Shown: piece by piece, positions 1 to 8,965 of the stretch | Layout of the letters: every line of letters begins with the position of its first letter | Numbering within the stretch: the stretch's first letter is position 1 | DNA from: Phaseolus vulgaris | Lineage: Eukaryota; Streptophyta; Magnoliopsida; Fabales; Fabaceae | NCBI RefSeq assembly: GCF_000499845.2 | Contig: NC_023750.2 | Span: forward strand, 27,835,177-27,899,176 | Direction: 5' to 3' | Length of the DNA stretch: 64,000 nt | The notes under the pieces: model-generated | Seen by the model: only the letters and a program-made list of their open reading frames with translations | The model's database searches: none | Told to the model about the DNA's origin: nothing | Translations under genes and position numbers: made by a program

Positions 1-825
1 GTGCCACCAAGGCACGACTTCGTGGTAGAATTAAAGGACCTCATCGCTATCCCAAATGTAGCGGAGAGGCTCAAGGTACCCCATAAGACCGACAAGAAGC
101 TCGGGCCCAATAAGAACGCCTGGTGTGAGTTCCACCAAGCATTTGGCCATCCCATACGCAACTGCTTGGCACTGGGACACCAGCTGGATGAGTTGGTGAA
201 GAATGGACTCCTGAGGGATTACATGCAAGAGATTGGAGGGAAGGTCTCCAAGCTTAGCGAAACCCCCGATCAAACGGCACAGGATCTAAATGCCAAGGTC
301 CGACCTGTCCACCAGAGGGCGAAGGAGCGACACCTAATTAACTTAGAAGGTCTATTCGTAAAGATGACTGAGTACAAGCTGAAACCGAACCCCGAGAAGG
401 GGGTGTTCGGAATAGAACCAGGGAAGTTTTTGGGTTCCTTGCTCACTAAGCGTGGTATGAAGACAAACCCAGAAAGGCGTGCACTGGCGAGGCGCATGTC
501 TGTCTTTTCTGGATTTGTACCAGTTGGAGGAGGGGGCGACCTCCCTTACCAAGAGTGTAAAGAGGCATTCATCAGGTTGAAGGAGTACTTAGCCAACCCT
601 CCACTCCTATGCAAACCACAACCAAGCACGTCATTTAGTTTGTACCTAGAGGTGATCGATCAGGTGATCAGTTTAGTCCTTATTCAGAAACAGGACCAGT
701 TTCAAAAACTCATATGCTTAGTGGGCAGAGTACGACAAGGACCTGAGGAAAGACACCAGGTACCGGAGAAGGCAGCCCCATTGGTTTCACGTCAGGTCTC
801 CCCCGTATGGACTGGTTCTTTCTGA
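1..825 (+). pseudogene. Tat-1 collapsed gag-pol remnant (Ty3/gypsy, Tat-type)
   Basis: An open frame of 274 codons starts at the window edge, so the true start lies upstream. Residues 1-80 match the C-terminal gag spacer of the other Tat copies here, including a zinc-knuckle-like C-x2-H-x4-H-x4-C at about residues 42-55. The frame then jumps to the first residues of the RT region (KVRPVHQR, about 99-106), to the RT thumb and connection (KLKPNPEKGVFG, then KEYLANPPLLCKP), and finally to the last residues of integrase (WTGSF). Protease, the RT palm with YVDD, both RNase H domains and the integrase core are missing. Several internal deletions therefore kept one frame open, probably by chance. 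The product cannot be an active polymerase. The same sequence continues after the insertion at 1410-21954. Confidence 0.8.
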
Positions 826-1054
826 GTAACGAAGGTCATCGGGAACAAAGCATGCAGACATGAGATGTCGAAACGAGGCCCGATTCCTCGCACATGGAAT
901 GAGGTCGGCTTCAAGTTTTATTTCAGTTAAGCAGTAACGTTGTACATGGTACTAGGGGACACTTTTTTTTTCCTTTATAAGGGTTTTTTAATGAGGTCAC
1001 CCAATTTTGATGGAAGTATACTCTCGAATTTTTTGTACAATGCATATACGAACT
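826..1054 (+). other. End of integrase and start of 3'UTR of Tat-1
   Basis: Bases 880-930 still encode, in a shifted frame, the usual Tat polyprotein end (an IPRTWN-like motif followed by FKFYFS) and a stop near 930. The intact copy at 9803 ends in the same way. From 930 the sequence is noncoding 3'UTR with a T-rich stretch at 965-990. No other gene is seen. Confidence 0.6.
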
Positions 1055-1409
1055 GTTCACCTTGCGTTAGAAGTCTCGAGAGCGGGAAAGTTAGGTTCGT
1101 AGAGAACACCTCCCCCCTCCAGTGAGAACACCGAGGTCGAACGAAACAGTTCACCAATTAAATCCTCCCCGCCTTTGAGCGAAGATGAGGTCAGTTACGA
1201 ACTATTCACCTTGTGTTAGAAGTCTCGAGAGCGGGAAAGGTAGGTTCGTAGAGAACACCTCCCCCCTTGAGTGAGAACGCCAAGGTTGAACGAAACAGTT
1301 CACCGGTTAAATCCTCCCCGCCTTTGAGCGAAGATGAGTTCAGTTAAGAACTTGTTCACCTTGTGTTAGAAGTCTCGTGAGCGGGAAAGGTAGGTTTGTA
1401 GAGAACACC
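1055..1409 (+). repeat. 150-bp tandem repeat, 3'UTR of Tat-1 (left part)
   Basis: The motif TTCACCTTG.GTTAGAAGTC recurs at 1055, 1205 and 1355, an exact 150-bp period, with high similarity between units. Each unit has a G-rich block, AGAACACCTCCCCCC, and a GAGCGAAGATGAG block. The third unit is cut at 1409 by the element starting at 1410, and related units resume at 21955. Short tandem arrays between integrase and the 3' LTR are established for Tat-lineage elements. Confidence 0.9.
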
Positions 1410-2132
1410 TGATGGCATTGAGCTCTTCTCTTTCGTGGTTTTTGGGTGGTTTGCAAAAGCTTAGTGGTTTGTTGATGGATTAAGGCCCTCCTAGGAGGTG
1501 TGGCTGCCTTGGAGGTGCATGAGAGTAGGGAAATTGAGGGAGGTTCGGCCAGCCCCCTTTGGTAGGTGAAGGATTGAAGATTAAGACCTAAATCTTAGGC
1601 AAGAGAGTAAAGTATGGCTCAAGTTTGGCAGCATAACAATACTCAATTTAATCTTACAAAATGAGATCCAAGCACCTCCTTATATAGGATTGGAGGGATG
1701 GAATTTGAAGAGCCAAATACAAATGAAATGCTAGCCAAATTACATGCAAGTGTGAGCACATGGAAGCACATGGCACATGGGAGCACATGGGTGAGGTGGC
1801 GCCTAAATGGAGGTAAATTCTAGAAGTATTTCTTGTGTGGTTGGTCTAGAATTTATGCCCATTAAGTCTAGCTAATTGGGTCGGTCCTAAGTTTAATTAG
1901 AAATGGTTATTTCTAATTAAACTTAGGTTTAGCATTTTAAGTACCACTTTGCATGTTTCATCACATTTACAAAAAGATTTAAACTATGCTACTTTAACTA
2001 GAAAAGGAAGAAGAACAATCTCACACTAGAGTCTATCCCTTGACCCCTCTTTGACTATGACTCTAGTGATTGCCTTAAATGTAGCAGTTTTGGTGGCCTT
2101 TGATAAGATTGGTGTTGGGGCCTCTTCCATCA
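1410..2132 (-). repeat. 3' LTR of the 1410-21954 element
   Basis: This 723-bp LTR pairs with 21277-21954. It starts TGATGGCATT and ends CTTCCATCA when read on plus. A TATA-like TTATATAGG lies at about 1679-1687. It is about 45 bp longer than its partner because it retains a perfect hairpin at 1886-1927. Confidence 0.92.
1886..1927. repeat. Perfect 18-bp inverted repeat (hairpin) in LTR
   Basis: Bases 1886-1903 and 1910-1927 are exact reverse complements (CCTAAGTTTAATTAGAAA and its complement) around a 6-base loop. The partner LTR lacks this segment, and the missing part is bounded by TAGC-like direct repeats. That pattern fits deletion of the hairpin from the right LTR. Confidence 0.9.
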
Positions 2133-2147
2133 TCCCGTCCCTCTTGA
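2133..2147 (-). promoter_or_regulatory. Polypurine tract of the 1410-21954 element
   Basis: Read on minus, AAGAGGGACGGGA lies directly before the LTR start TGATGGAAG. This is the expected primer for plus-strand DNA synthesis. The same bases encode QEGRDDG in the pol C-terminal frame, so the tract is part of the coding sequence. Confidence 0.8.
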
Positions 2148-2458
2148 AAAGGATTTGTCCTCAAATCCAATGCTTCTTCTTCTTCATGGCTAGGGGGATG
2201 GATGTGTATGGCTGGATGGTGTCCATCATCTCCTCCTTCTTGAGAAAATCTATCCTCAGATCCACAGTGGTGATCTCGGATAGTAACCTCTTGCTTCTTC
2301 AACTATGCTTGTCCTCCCGGATCGAACTTCCATCTAGGGGAATTATCAAATAAAGCAAATAAGTTAGTTGAAGTAGTTATATAAAAATCAATTTTACGAA
2401 GTTGCCATTTTTGTTTTTCTTTTGTTTTTGGGAACTTTTTACAATATTTCTCTTTTCA
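2148..2458 (-). pseudogene. C-terminal pol tail (decayed)
   Basis: A minus-strand frame from 2302 contains RTNPFQEGRDDG and continues through the polypurine tract into the LTR to about 2075. The stretch 2303-2458 joining it to integrase has stops and is A/T-rich. It is read as the pol tail downstream of integrase, as in the copy at 35173-35364. Confidence 0.55.
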
Positions 2459-3067
2459 TCATTGTATGTGTTCTCTAATCCTCATTTTAAAATTTTCAAT
2501 CTTTGTTACTTTTTCCTTAGGCACAAGTTCTTTAGGAAATGGTAACAACTTAAAAGGAGAAAGAGAATTAAGTCCACATACAATTTCAAATGTAGAAATA
2601 TTAGTAGTCTTGTGAACTACTTTATTGTATGCATGCTCATCTCTAGAGTTGTGTGTGCACTTCATGATTACTCCAGGTATAGTAGAAAGAGCTATGTTTT
2701 CAATTTCAGTGTGACCATTCTTTTGAGGATGATAAGAATTTGAAGAGTACAACTTAATTCCAAGTTTTTCTGAAAGTATCCTCAAAAAATGGTTTTCAAA
2801 GTTTGGAGCTCTTTTCAATACTATGCTTAGAGGTAAACTATGAAGTTTCATTACTTCTCTAGAGAAGATCTTATCCATAAAAATGGAATCAATACCTTTT
2901 GTAGTCCAAGGAAGCTCTAATATAAAGTCTAGCTTTATATCTTCCCATGGATCATTTGCAAAAGGTAAAGGAGTATAGAGTTCATGAGCCATCGCCTTAG
3001 ATGTATTTTTAAAACAAGGAATGTATCTAGGGTAATGTCTTTGAACATATTTTCTCATGGGTGACAA
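2459..3067 (-). pseudogene. Ty3/gypsy integrase fragment
   Basis: The 202-residue minus-strand frame carries the integrase core. It has DFILELPWT near residues 47-55, where plant copies usually read DFVLGLP, then SNSYHPQKNGHTEIEN near 107-122 (normally SxxHPQTDGQTE), followed by the NxSTFEIVCGLNSLSPF block. Several catalytic-region residues are altered: the second catalytic Asp block is replaced by KRAPNF, and GQTE reads GHTE. The HHCC zinc finger is missing upstream. The frame directly abuts the gag-protease frame at 3088, so about 2 kb of RT and RNase H has been deleted. It should be inactive. Confidence 0.8.
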
Positions 3068-3087
3068 GAGTTTTCCTTTTAAAAGCT

Positions 3088-3983
3088 CTAGATTTTATCA
3101 ACTCTAATTTGGCCCATGAGTTCTCCTTCATGAAGAATTTCTCTTTTATGTGTGAAGGTAGTCTCGTTGATACAACCTTTGTTCATGAAAATTTTAATTC
3201 TTTGCAATGGTTGTCTCAATAATACATGACAAGTTTCTTTAGGCACTACCTCACATAAAAATTTGTCTTTGTAGAGGCCTATAGATAACTTGACCTTCAC
3301 TTGGTGAGATCTTAGCACATATGAAAAATAATCTACTACATCTTTATCTATGCAAGCCTCTTTTAAGGATTCTTGTTTTTTTACCATGCTTGCAAGTGTT
3401 CCTTTGCAAAAGGTAAGGTTAGGTTGTTCAACAAGAGGCATATTTTCAAAGGTATTTTCAACTTTTCCTTCTTGTTGAATGACCTTGTGGGAAGGAACAC
3501 TCTTCTCCCACGCCTTTTGCTTCCCAAGGGTTTTCTCTTGCTTTTCTATTTTTACATTTTCATCACTCTCACTACCTTCTTTTTCTTGGCTACTATTCTC
3601 ATCTTTGTCCCTTAAGATCATAGATCCTTCATTAGAACATTGAGATGCTAGATGGCCCTTACCAAGACATTCAAAACATTGAATAGCTCTAGCTTGAGTG
3701 TGTGAGATATGCTCGGCTAGGTTTTGGGAAAGTTCTAGAGATGTTTCTTTTATATGCTCTTCCCGTCTAGGAAACTCATCCTTGTCATAAGATACATAGT
3801 ATGAACTTTGTTTTTGACTTGATTGTTTTCTCAAAATTTGTTTTTCAACTTTAATGCTAAGTTGAATCAAGTCATTTAAATCTCTATAAGGTAAAAGTTC
3901 AACTTTGTTTCTTATCTCAAGTTTGAAACCACTTAAAAACCTAGCTATGGTGGTATGGTTGTCTTCGTTAATCCTTGCCCTCT
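3088..3983 (-). pseudogene. Gag C-terminus and partial protease of the 1410-21954 element
   Basis: The minus-strand frame starts at 3870, with homologous gag codons running upstream to the Tat-2 junction at 3983. A CCHC zinc knuckle (CFECLGKGHLASQC) lies near residues 64-77. The region that follows is rich in E and K. The protease-like end (SIGLYKDKFLCEVVPKETC, then LLRQPLQ for the usual LLGRPWQ) is about residues 196-225. The aspartic protease active-site segment is not seen. The frame stops just before the integrase fragment. The gag N-terminus lies 13.7 kb away at 17691-18339, separated by the Tat-2 insertion. Confidence 0.8.
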
Positions 3984-4901
3984 TGATCTTGCCGGTTGAC
4001 CAAAACGCAAGAGTCTTGCCACGTCAAAGGTATCGCCCACTGGATCGGCTTTGCACCACGCTAGCTTCCGTCCTTCACACCTCGATTCTCCTCAAGAACC
4101 TGAAAAAGACAGAGTGGCGCCGCTGCGGCCGATCGCGCTCCGACGCTCAAGTCAGTGGCGGAATCACCAAAAATCTAAGAGAGGAAAGCTAAAACTCAAG
4201 GAACCGTGCAAAATCTCTCTCAGCATACTAAAGTGTTCTCAAAGCGTAAAGAAGTGTTCTAAACGCGCGTACCTTAGAAGTTCGTTAGAATTCCTTATAT
4301 ACCTGTGCATTTTCTCTCTCCTGACGGTTACACCTCTGGACACGTGGCTCGCATCCAGCTGTACACGTGTCACCATCTGGAACGTCCTCTGCTTGAGCGT
4401 CACTTCTACTCTTCAGGCTGTTCGACTAAGTTACCCATGCAAGGAGTAACTCGGTGTATCCATGCACACCTTCTAGTGGCGAGCACGGGGTGTCACCATG
4501 CACACCTTCTCTGTGGTCTCGCCTGCCGCCATCACGATCTGCATTATTTGCTCATCATGCATGTTCTGGTAAGCTGTTCCCTTGCCTCAACCTCTGGCTA
4601 GGGAATGATCATCTGATAACTTCGCCCTTCGTATTCGTACCCTTTGAAGGCCCTAAGCAAGCCTTCCTGATCCTTCGGCGATGTCCCTCCTTCGGCGATC
4701 TCCAACCACTTGATCGCTTATGACACAAGCCTGGTGACCGCCGGTTAGATATACTAGAGATCAGAGAACGCCAACTTAACGATTGGCGACTACACAGACT
4801 TCCCAATGTACTTCCCTTCTGTCAGCCAGGTGTTCCGCTCAACACGCCTATATTCTCGCTTACTGCCACGTCATCACTCCCGACTACCTGGTCGATAGAC
4901 A
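3984..4901 (-). repeat. 3' LTR of Tat-2
   Basis: It begins TGATCTTGCCGGTTGACC and ends GTCGATAGACA on plus, so it reads TGTCTATC...ATCA on minus. A TATA box (TATATAAGG) lies at 4302-4294 on minus, with two CACGTG G-boxes upstream of it at 4341-4346 and 4364-4369. It differs from the 5' LTR mainly at about 4452-4475, where a short stretch is replaced. Confidence 0.92.
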
Positions 4902-4920
4902 AGCCCCCCAGTCTTAAGCG
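4902..4920 (-). promoter_or_regulatory. Polypurine tract of Tat-2
   Basis: Read on minus, AAGACTGGGGGGCT sits directly before the LTR start TGTCTATC. The tracts at 22622-22636 (ACTGGGGGGCTTG) and 59717-59730 (ACTGGAGGGCTTG) in Tat-1 and Tat-4 have nearly the same sequence. Confidence 0.82.
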
Positions 4921-5500
4921 GAGACTTGTCCAGCGAAAAGACTAAGAGGTCACGTCACCGTCGATCTACGTGGCGCTGGTACGGATTTTTGTACGTCCGT
5001 ACCCTCTGCTTTTCTGACGCTCCACCAAACCCCTTTTTTTTAATCGCTCGACACGTGGCTTCATTAACGGTCGTCTTCAGCTGTCGTTTGCGCTTCTGAA
5101 AACGTTCGAAAAACCCTTAAACCCCTTGCACTTCCACTGTTCCATCATCTTTCTACACTCTCAAACTTCTAAGTGTTTCCTTTGCAACCCACGAAGCTTC
5201 TCAACTCTCTCAATCTCCAACTCTCTTCAACGCTCATCCGATCACAAAAAGGTACCCCTTTTACTTCTTCTGTTGATATTTGCTGCATTTTAACCGATTC
5301 GCATCATCCATTATCTGTCTGAAGCATACGTTGTGGGCTGTTTTTTCCTTTTCTCCTTCTCTCGTAGCTTAGGGCTTGGTTCTTCGTCACGTTCATCCCA
5401 GCGAACTCTTGTTCGTTCGCTCTGTCTTCTTCGTTCTCAATCGAGTCGTTCTCTGTTAGCTTCGTTTCATCCTTTTTCTTTTTCCCTTGCAGTTCTTGCG
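4921..5500 (+). promoter_or_regulatory. Upstream region and 5'UTR intron of the antisense gene
   Basis: This stretch separates the 3' LTR from the antisense gene. A G-box (ACACGTGGC) lies at about 5051. From 5100 the sequence becomes C/T-rich, like a plant 5'UTR. A donor-like AAAAAG|GTACCC at about 5250 and a pyrimidine-rich acceptor TTTTTCCCTTGCAG ending near 5492 suggest a 5'UTR intron just before the ATG at 5501. This is inferred from sequence only. Confidence 0.5.
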
Positions 5501-6478
5501 ATGGCTCACACGAAGTCCACCGCGAACCCTCCTCCTTCGTCGCGAAACCCTCCACCCCAAGCGCGTAGGGTTGCTCCTGGGGCAAATCCTCCACCAACGC
5601 GTAACCCACCACGAGCATCTGGTGCTCCTTCTAATCAGGCTGAGAGGCCTGCTTCTTCTCACGCCAATCCCGCTCAGGCAACTCCGTCAGTCGCCGAAGG
5701 GGCTTCCTTGCCTCCAAAAGACTACAAGGAACTCTATCCTTGGGCCACCCCAATCTTGTTAAAAGAGACTTCTTCAATAAACATGGAGTTGGGCGTGCAC
5801 AGACCAAGGAAAGGAGACCAGCCCGACCTTTCCTTCCATAAAGAGCACGATAGCAAAGTGGTCGTGCTGCCCTGCCTCCCGGATGAACCGGTCTGTGCGG
5901 ACGATAAGGGGAGCAACGGCGAGTTGTTCTGCTTCATCTACACCACCGTGTTCAAGAAGGTGAAGCTTAGGCTTCCTTTCACCCGCTTTGAGAGGGAGCT
6001 GCTCACTGAGCTCAATATCGCCCCCGCCCAGCTTCATCCCAACAGCTGGGCGTTTATAAGGGCATTCCAATTTCTTTGTGCACATCTGCTGTTACCGGCC
6101 TCAGTCGACGTCTTTCTCTTCTTATTTGAGGCAAAAAACTCTGGAGATCGCCTCTGGGTCAGTCTGAACGGGATTGCTGCAGATCCATCTTCTCAATCTT
6201 CCAGCAATCTTACAAAGACTGGAAGGGGAAGTTCGTGAAGGTGTGCCAAAACGACCAAGATCCTTCACTGCTCGACGGCTTCCCTTTATATTGGGTACAT
6301 AAGGGGGACAGGGACGCTAAGGACAGCTTCAGAAGACCAAGGAGCCCTGACAACATGGGGCAATTGGACAAGGACCTTTGCCTCTTCTAGAAGAGCGTAG
6401 CTGCCGCCAACATTACCTTCCCCACTGCCTCGATCATTCCCTACGAGTTCTTCGAAAGCCAACTCGAAATACACATAG
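5501..6478 (+). pseudogene. Antisense accessory gene of Tat-2, exon 1 (plant transposon-type domain)
   Basis: Transcribed opposite to gag-pol, between integrase and the 3' LTR. I start it at ATG 5501 (MAHTKSTANPPPSS), which follows a likely 5'UTR intron; the upstream in-frame ATG at 5333 gives a Ser/Phe-rich stretch with no counterpart elsewhere. Residues 1-70 are rich in Pro and Ala. Residues about 75-235 resemble the 'putative gypsy type transposon' domain of plant proteins (LPFTRFERELLTELNIAPAQ, then PNSWAFIRAFQFLCAHL and LWVSLNG). A frameshift near 6178 and a TAG near 6388 break the frame. The exon ends CACATAG|GT at 6478, which corresponds exactly to the donor in Tat-4. The molecular function is unknown. 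Confidence 0.72.
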
Positions 6479-6678
6479 GTTAGCTCCTACCTCCACACCA
6501 AGTCCTTCACTTCAAGTTAATACTTAACTTAGCGTCTTCCTTGCTCTGCTTTGGCATTCTATTACTCTGTGTTGACTCTGATCTTTCCATCTATGTATTG
6601 CTTATGTTGTCCCTGCATAAATGTGCTTGTATTATCTGATTCTGTTTTGATTGCTCAACCGTTCTTTACCTCATGCAA
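6479..6678 (+). other. Predicted 200-bp intron in the Tat-2 antisense gene
   Basis: The donor is ATAG|GTTAGC at 6479. The segment is T-rich and ends TTCTTTACCTCATGCAA before the next coding block. Alignment with Tat-4 puts the acceptor at 6677-6678, where AA replaces the expected AG, so splicing may be lost. The intron is phase 1, splitting a Gly or Asp codon. Confidence 0.55.
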
Positions 6679-8105
6679 ATAACATGTTGGGAAAGGGGAA
6701 ATTAGCAAAATTGAAGGCGATCGCCCGATCCCATAAACTAGCGGCGGGCTCCCAAACCGTGCCTAACCCGGTGGTGGCAATCGCCGCTACTCAAGACAAA
6801 ACCCCGCCCCGAGGTGCAACCTCTTCCGGGGTACTACCCGCCCCTCAAAGGAAAAAGCTTGTCTTGAGGAAGCTAAAGAGGAAAACTCCTCAAGTGGTAC
6901 AAGAAGAAGAAGATGACGAGGCGACTGAGGATGGCCTCGTCACCAAGAGGACAAGGGTGGCTCCCTCTTCACCACCTGCACTCCCAACTCCAACACCGCC
7001 CTCACCTCCAGCTCTAACACAACTAGTCCAAGCAACACCCTTGGCTGTCGCGCCCCCTGTGGTTGAAAGCAGCGACCCCAATTTTATTGAGAACCCTCCA
7101 AGCGCCTCCACGCCATTCGTATCTGCTGGAGAGGGTCCTCCTTCAACCACGTCTATCGCTGGGGCCGCACCAAGAGGAGATGAGGGTGGTCATAACTCGC
7201 AGATCCTGATAACAGAGTCTCCGACTTCACCACCACGCCAAGAAGCCCCCCTCGCCCTTCAAACTCAAGAGGGTGGTGGTGAAAGTCAGCACCAAGCTCC
7301 CCCAGCGCCTCCTTCAGCAATAACCTCGAGCCTCCCATCCTCCATCGAAGAGGTTTGGGGACCCTTCACAGCCAAGATGAAGATGATGGCAGAGGATCTC
7401 CCCTCAATTATATCGAAGGCTGTGAAGGACTCGAACAAGAAGCTCCAAGACAAGAATTCAGCGCTCAAGGAGTCAAACCGTCTGATAAGGATGGAGGCGG
7501 AAAAGCTCTCTTGCAACCTGATGATGGCGGAGATCGACCACTCAAGGCTGGAGGACGCCATGAACGCTGAACTAAGAGGCGCGCGTAAGGAGGCTTCTGA
7601 TCTGCACCAAAAACTGCACCTCCAAGCCCAAGAGAAAATCGAGTTGGAGAGCAAGCTGGTACCTTACAGGCTCAAGGTGGCCAACTTGGAGGCTGCAATG
7701 AAAGCAGATGCGACCAAGGTGGAAAACCTTGAAAAAAGGTCGGCAGATCGGGAGGTCCTCCTCGGGAAGGTCGAGAAGGAGAGGGACGACACCATGGCTG
7801 AGCTCGCCAGAGCTCGAGAGGAGGCCACGAAGATCGCTGCAGAGCTGGCCCAGGCGCGGGACGAAGGCAAAAAGGTTGCTGAAGACCTTGCTCAAGCTCG
7901 CGGGGAAACTGAAGAGCTGAAGAAACGAACTGAAGAGCTGAAGAAACAAACCGAAGATCTCGAGCAAAGCTCCGCCCAAGTCCTTGCCGCCGGGTTCGAC
8001 GCCGCTTTGGAGCAAGTTTCGTGCCAATACCCCGAGCTCGACCTCTCCATGGTATCGATCTGCAACGAGGTGGTGGATGGGAAGATCTTGCCGTCTGAAG
8101 ACTAA
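6679..8105 (+). CDS. Antisense accessory gene of Tat-2, exon 2 (coiled-coil C-terminus)
   Basis: Open from 6651, with the homologous part starting NMLGKGKLAKLKAIA, to TAA at 8105. The first part is basic (KKLVLRKLKRKTP, a possible nuclear localisation signal). Next comes an acidic block (QEEEDDEATEDG) and a long Pro/Ser/Thr-rich linker of roughly 200 residues. A strongly predicted coiled coil follows from about 7360 to 7970, with heptad-like repeats and a tandem EELKKRTEELKKQTEDLEQ. The C-terminus (GFDAALEQVSCQYPELDLSM) matches the Tat-4 copy (GFQDVVAQFTCAYPETDPSL). It has no enzymatic motif. It is more likely a structural or binding protein than a transposase. The exon itself is free of stops. 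Confidence 0.75.
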
Positions 8106-8965
8106 CTGCCTCTCCCCACCGCATCTCTTTTTGAAACTTGTCGCTTCATCTTTGCTTGTAAAACTTTATGTATAACAGCTGTTTTGCGTATAAACTTGAA
8201 CTGATACTGCTTTATATAACTTCTTCTACTAAGATGTTGTTTTCTGCTACTTCTCTTTGAATACCTCTTACTCTTACTCACTGTGTGATTAACCAACATA
8301 ACCGGTAGAACTTACTCGAATAAATCAACTCAGCGATACTCGGGCTTAACCGTTTACTGCTTTGGACTTGACCAAACTGTTAATTTTATAACAATTTATC
8401 AAACTGTTAACTCAAAGCAAAACTTGAGCAACTATTAGCTCTCAAACGATGACATTTAATACAACTTGCAAACTTAAGGCAATAAACCTCAACATAATCT
8501 ACTTACTAGGCAGCAGGTTTTAACTTAAACTGGTATCACAATACAGTCTACCTGGTCTGCCCGACAAGGTTAGCCTTTACTCCCGTCATCGCCTGGAATT
8601 CTTTTGATCGCCATAGGGTTCTGGCGATGTAAGCTTTCTTTGCCTTCATAACTTGACTATTGTTCCCTCATCTGGGGGGTAGAGGCACCTTTCGGATCCT
8701 TCTCTACCTCCCTGAGTTTCATAACAAAGAGCTGGATAGCGAGGTGTTCTCTTTGAACCTACCTTAGCTATCTCTTAAACCTCTTTCACCCTTCACGCCA
8801 TACCTGAACTCGTTCAGGACGAGAAGGATTTCATCTTCCTTCACATCGCCTACAAGCGTGGAAGCTTTCTCTGGTCTTACTAAGTCAATATTGATGTTTC
8901 ACTTAAAGGGGGAAAGGCGTTTTCCTTCCCTTCCCGCCGTTTAAGGTCACGAACACCCCTGACTT
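8106..8965. other. Noncoding 3' region between the antisense gene and tandem repeats
   Basis: About 860 bp without a supported coding frame. It would hold the 3'UTR and polyadenylation site of the antisense gene (T-rich at 8110-8260). It also holds diverged early units of the downstream repeat: single GAACTCG..CAGGACGAGAAGGA motifs appear at about 8807 and 8985. Confidence 0.55.

Noticed and set aside
2051..2353. Plus-strand frame of 100 codons across the LTR boundary
   Set aside because: It spans LTR and pol tail in antisense; the minus strand carries the PFQEG peptide found elsewhere.
5333..5500. Upstream in-frame ATG extending the antisense gene by 56 codons
   Set aside because: The peptide is Ser/Phe/Leu-rich low complexity, lies across a likely 5'UTR intron and has no match in the Tat-4 copy.
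7572..8124. Minus-strand frames of about 150 codons opposite the coiled coil
   Set aside because: Periodic Leu/Phe content mirrors the heptads of the plus-strand coiled coil, which is the conserved strand.
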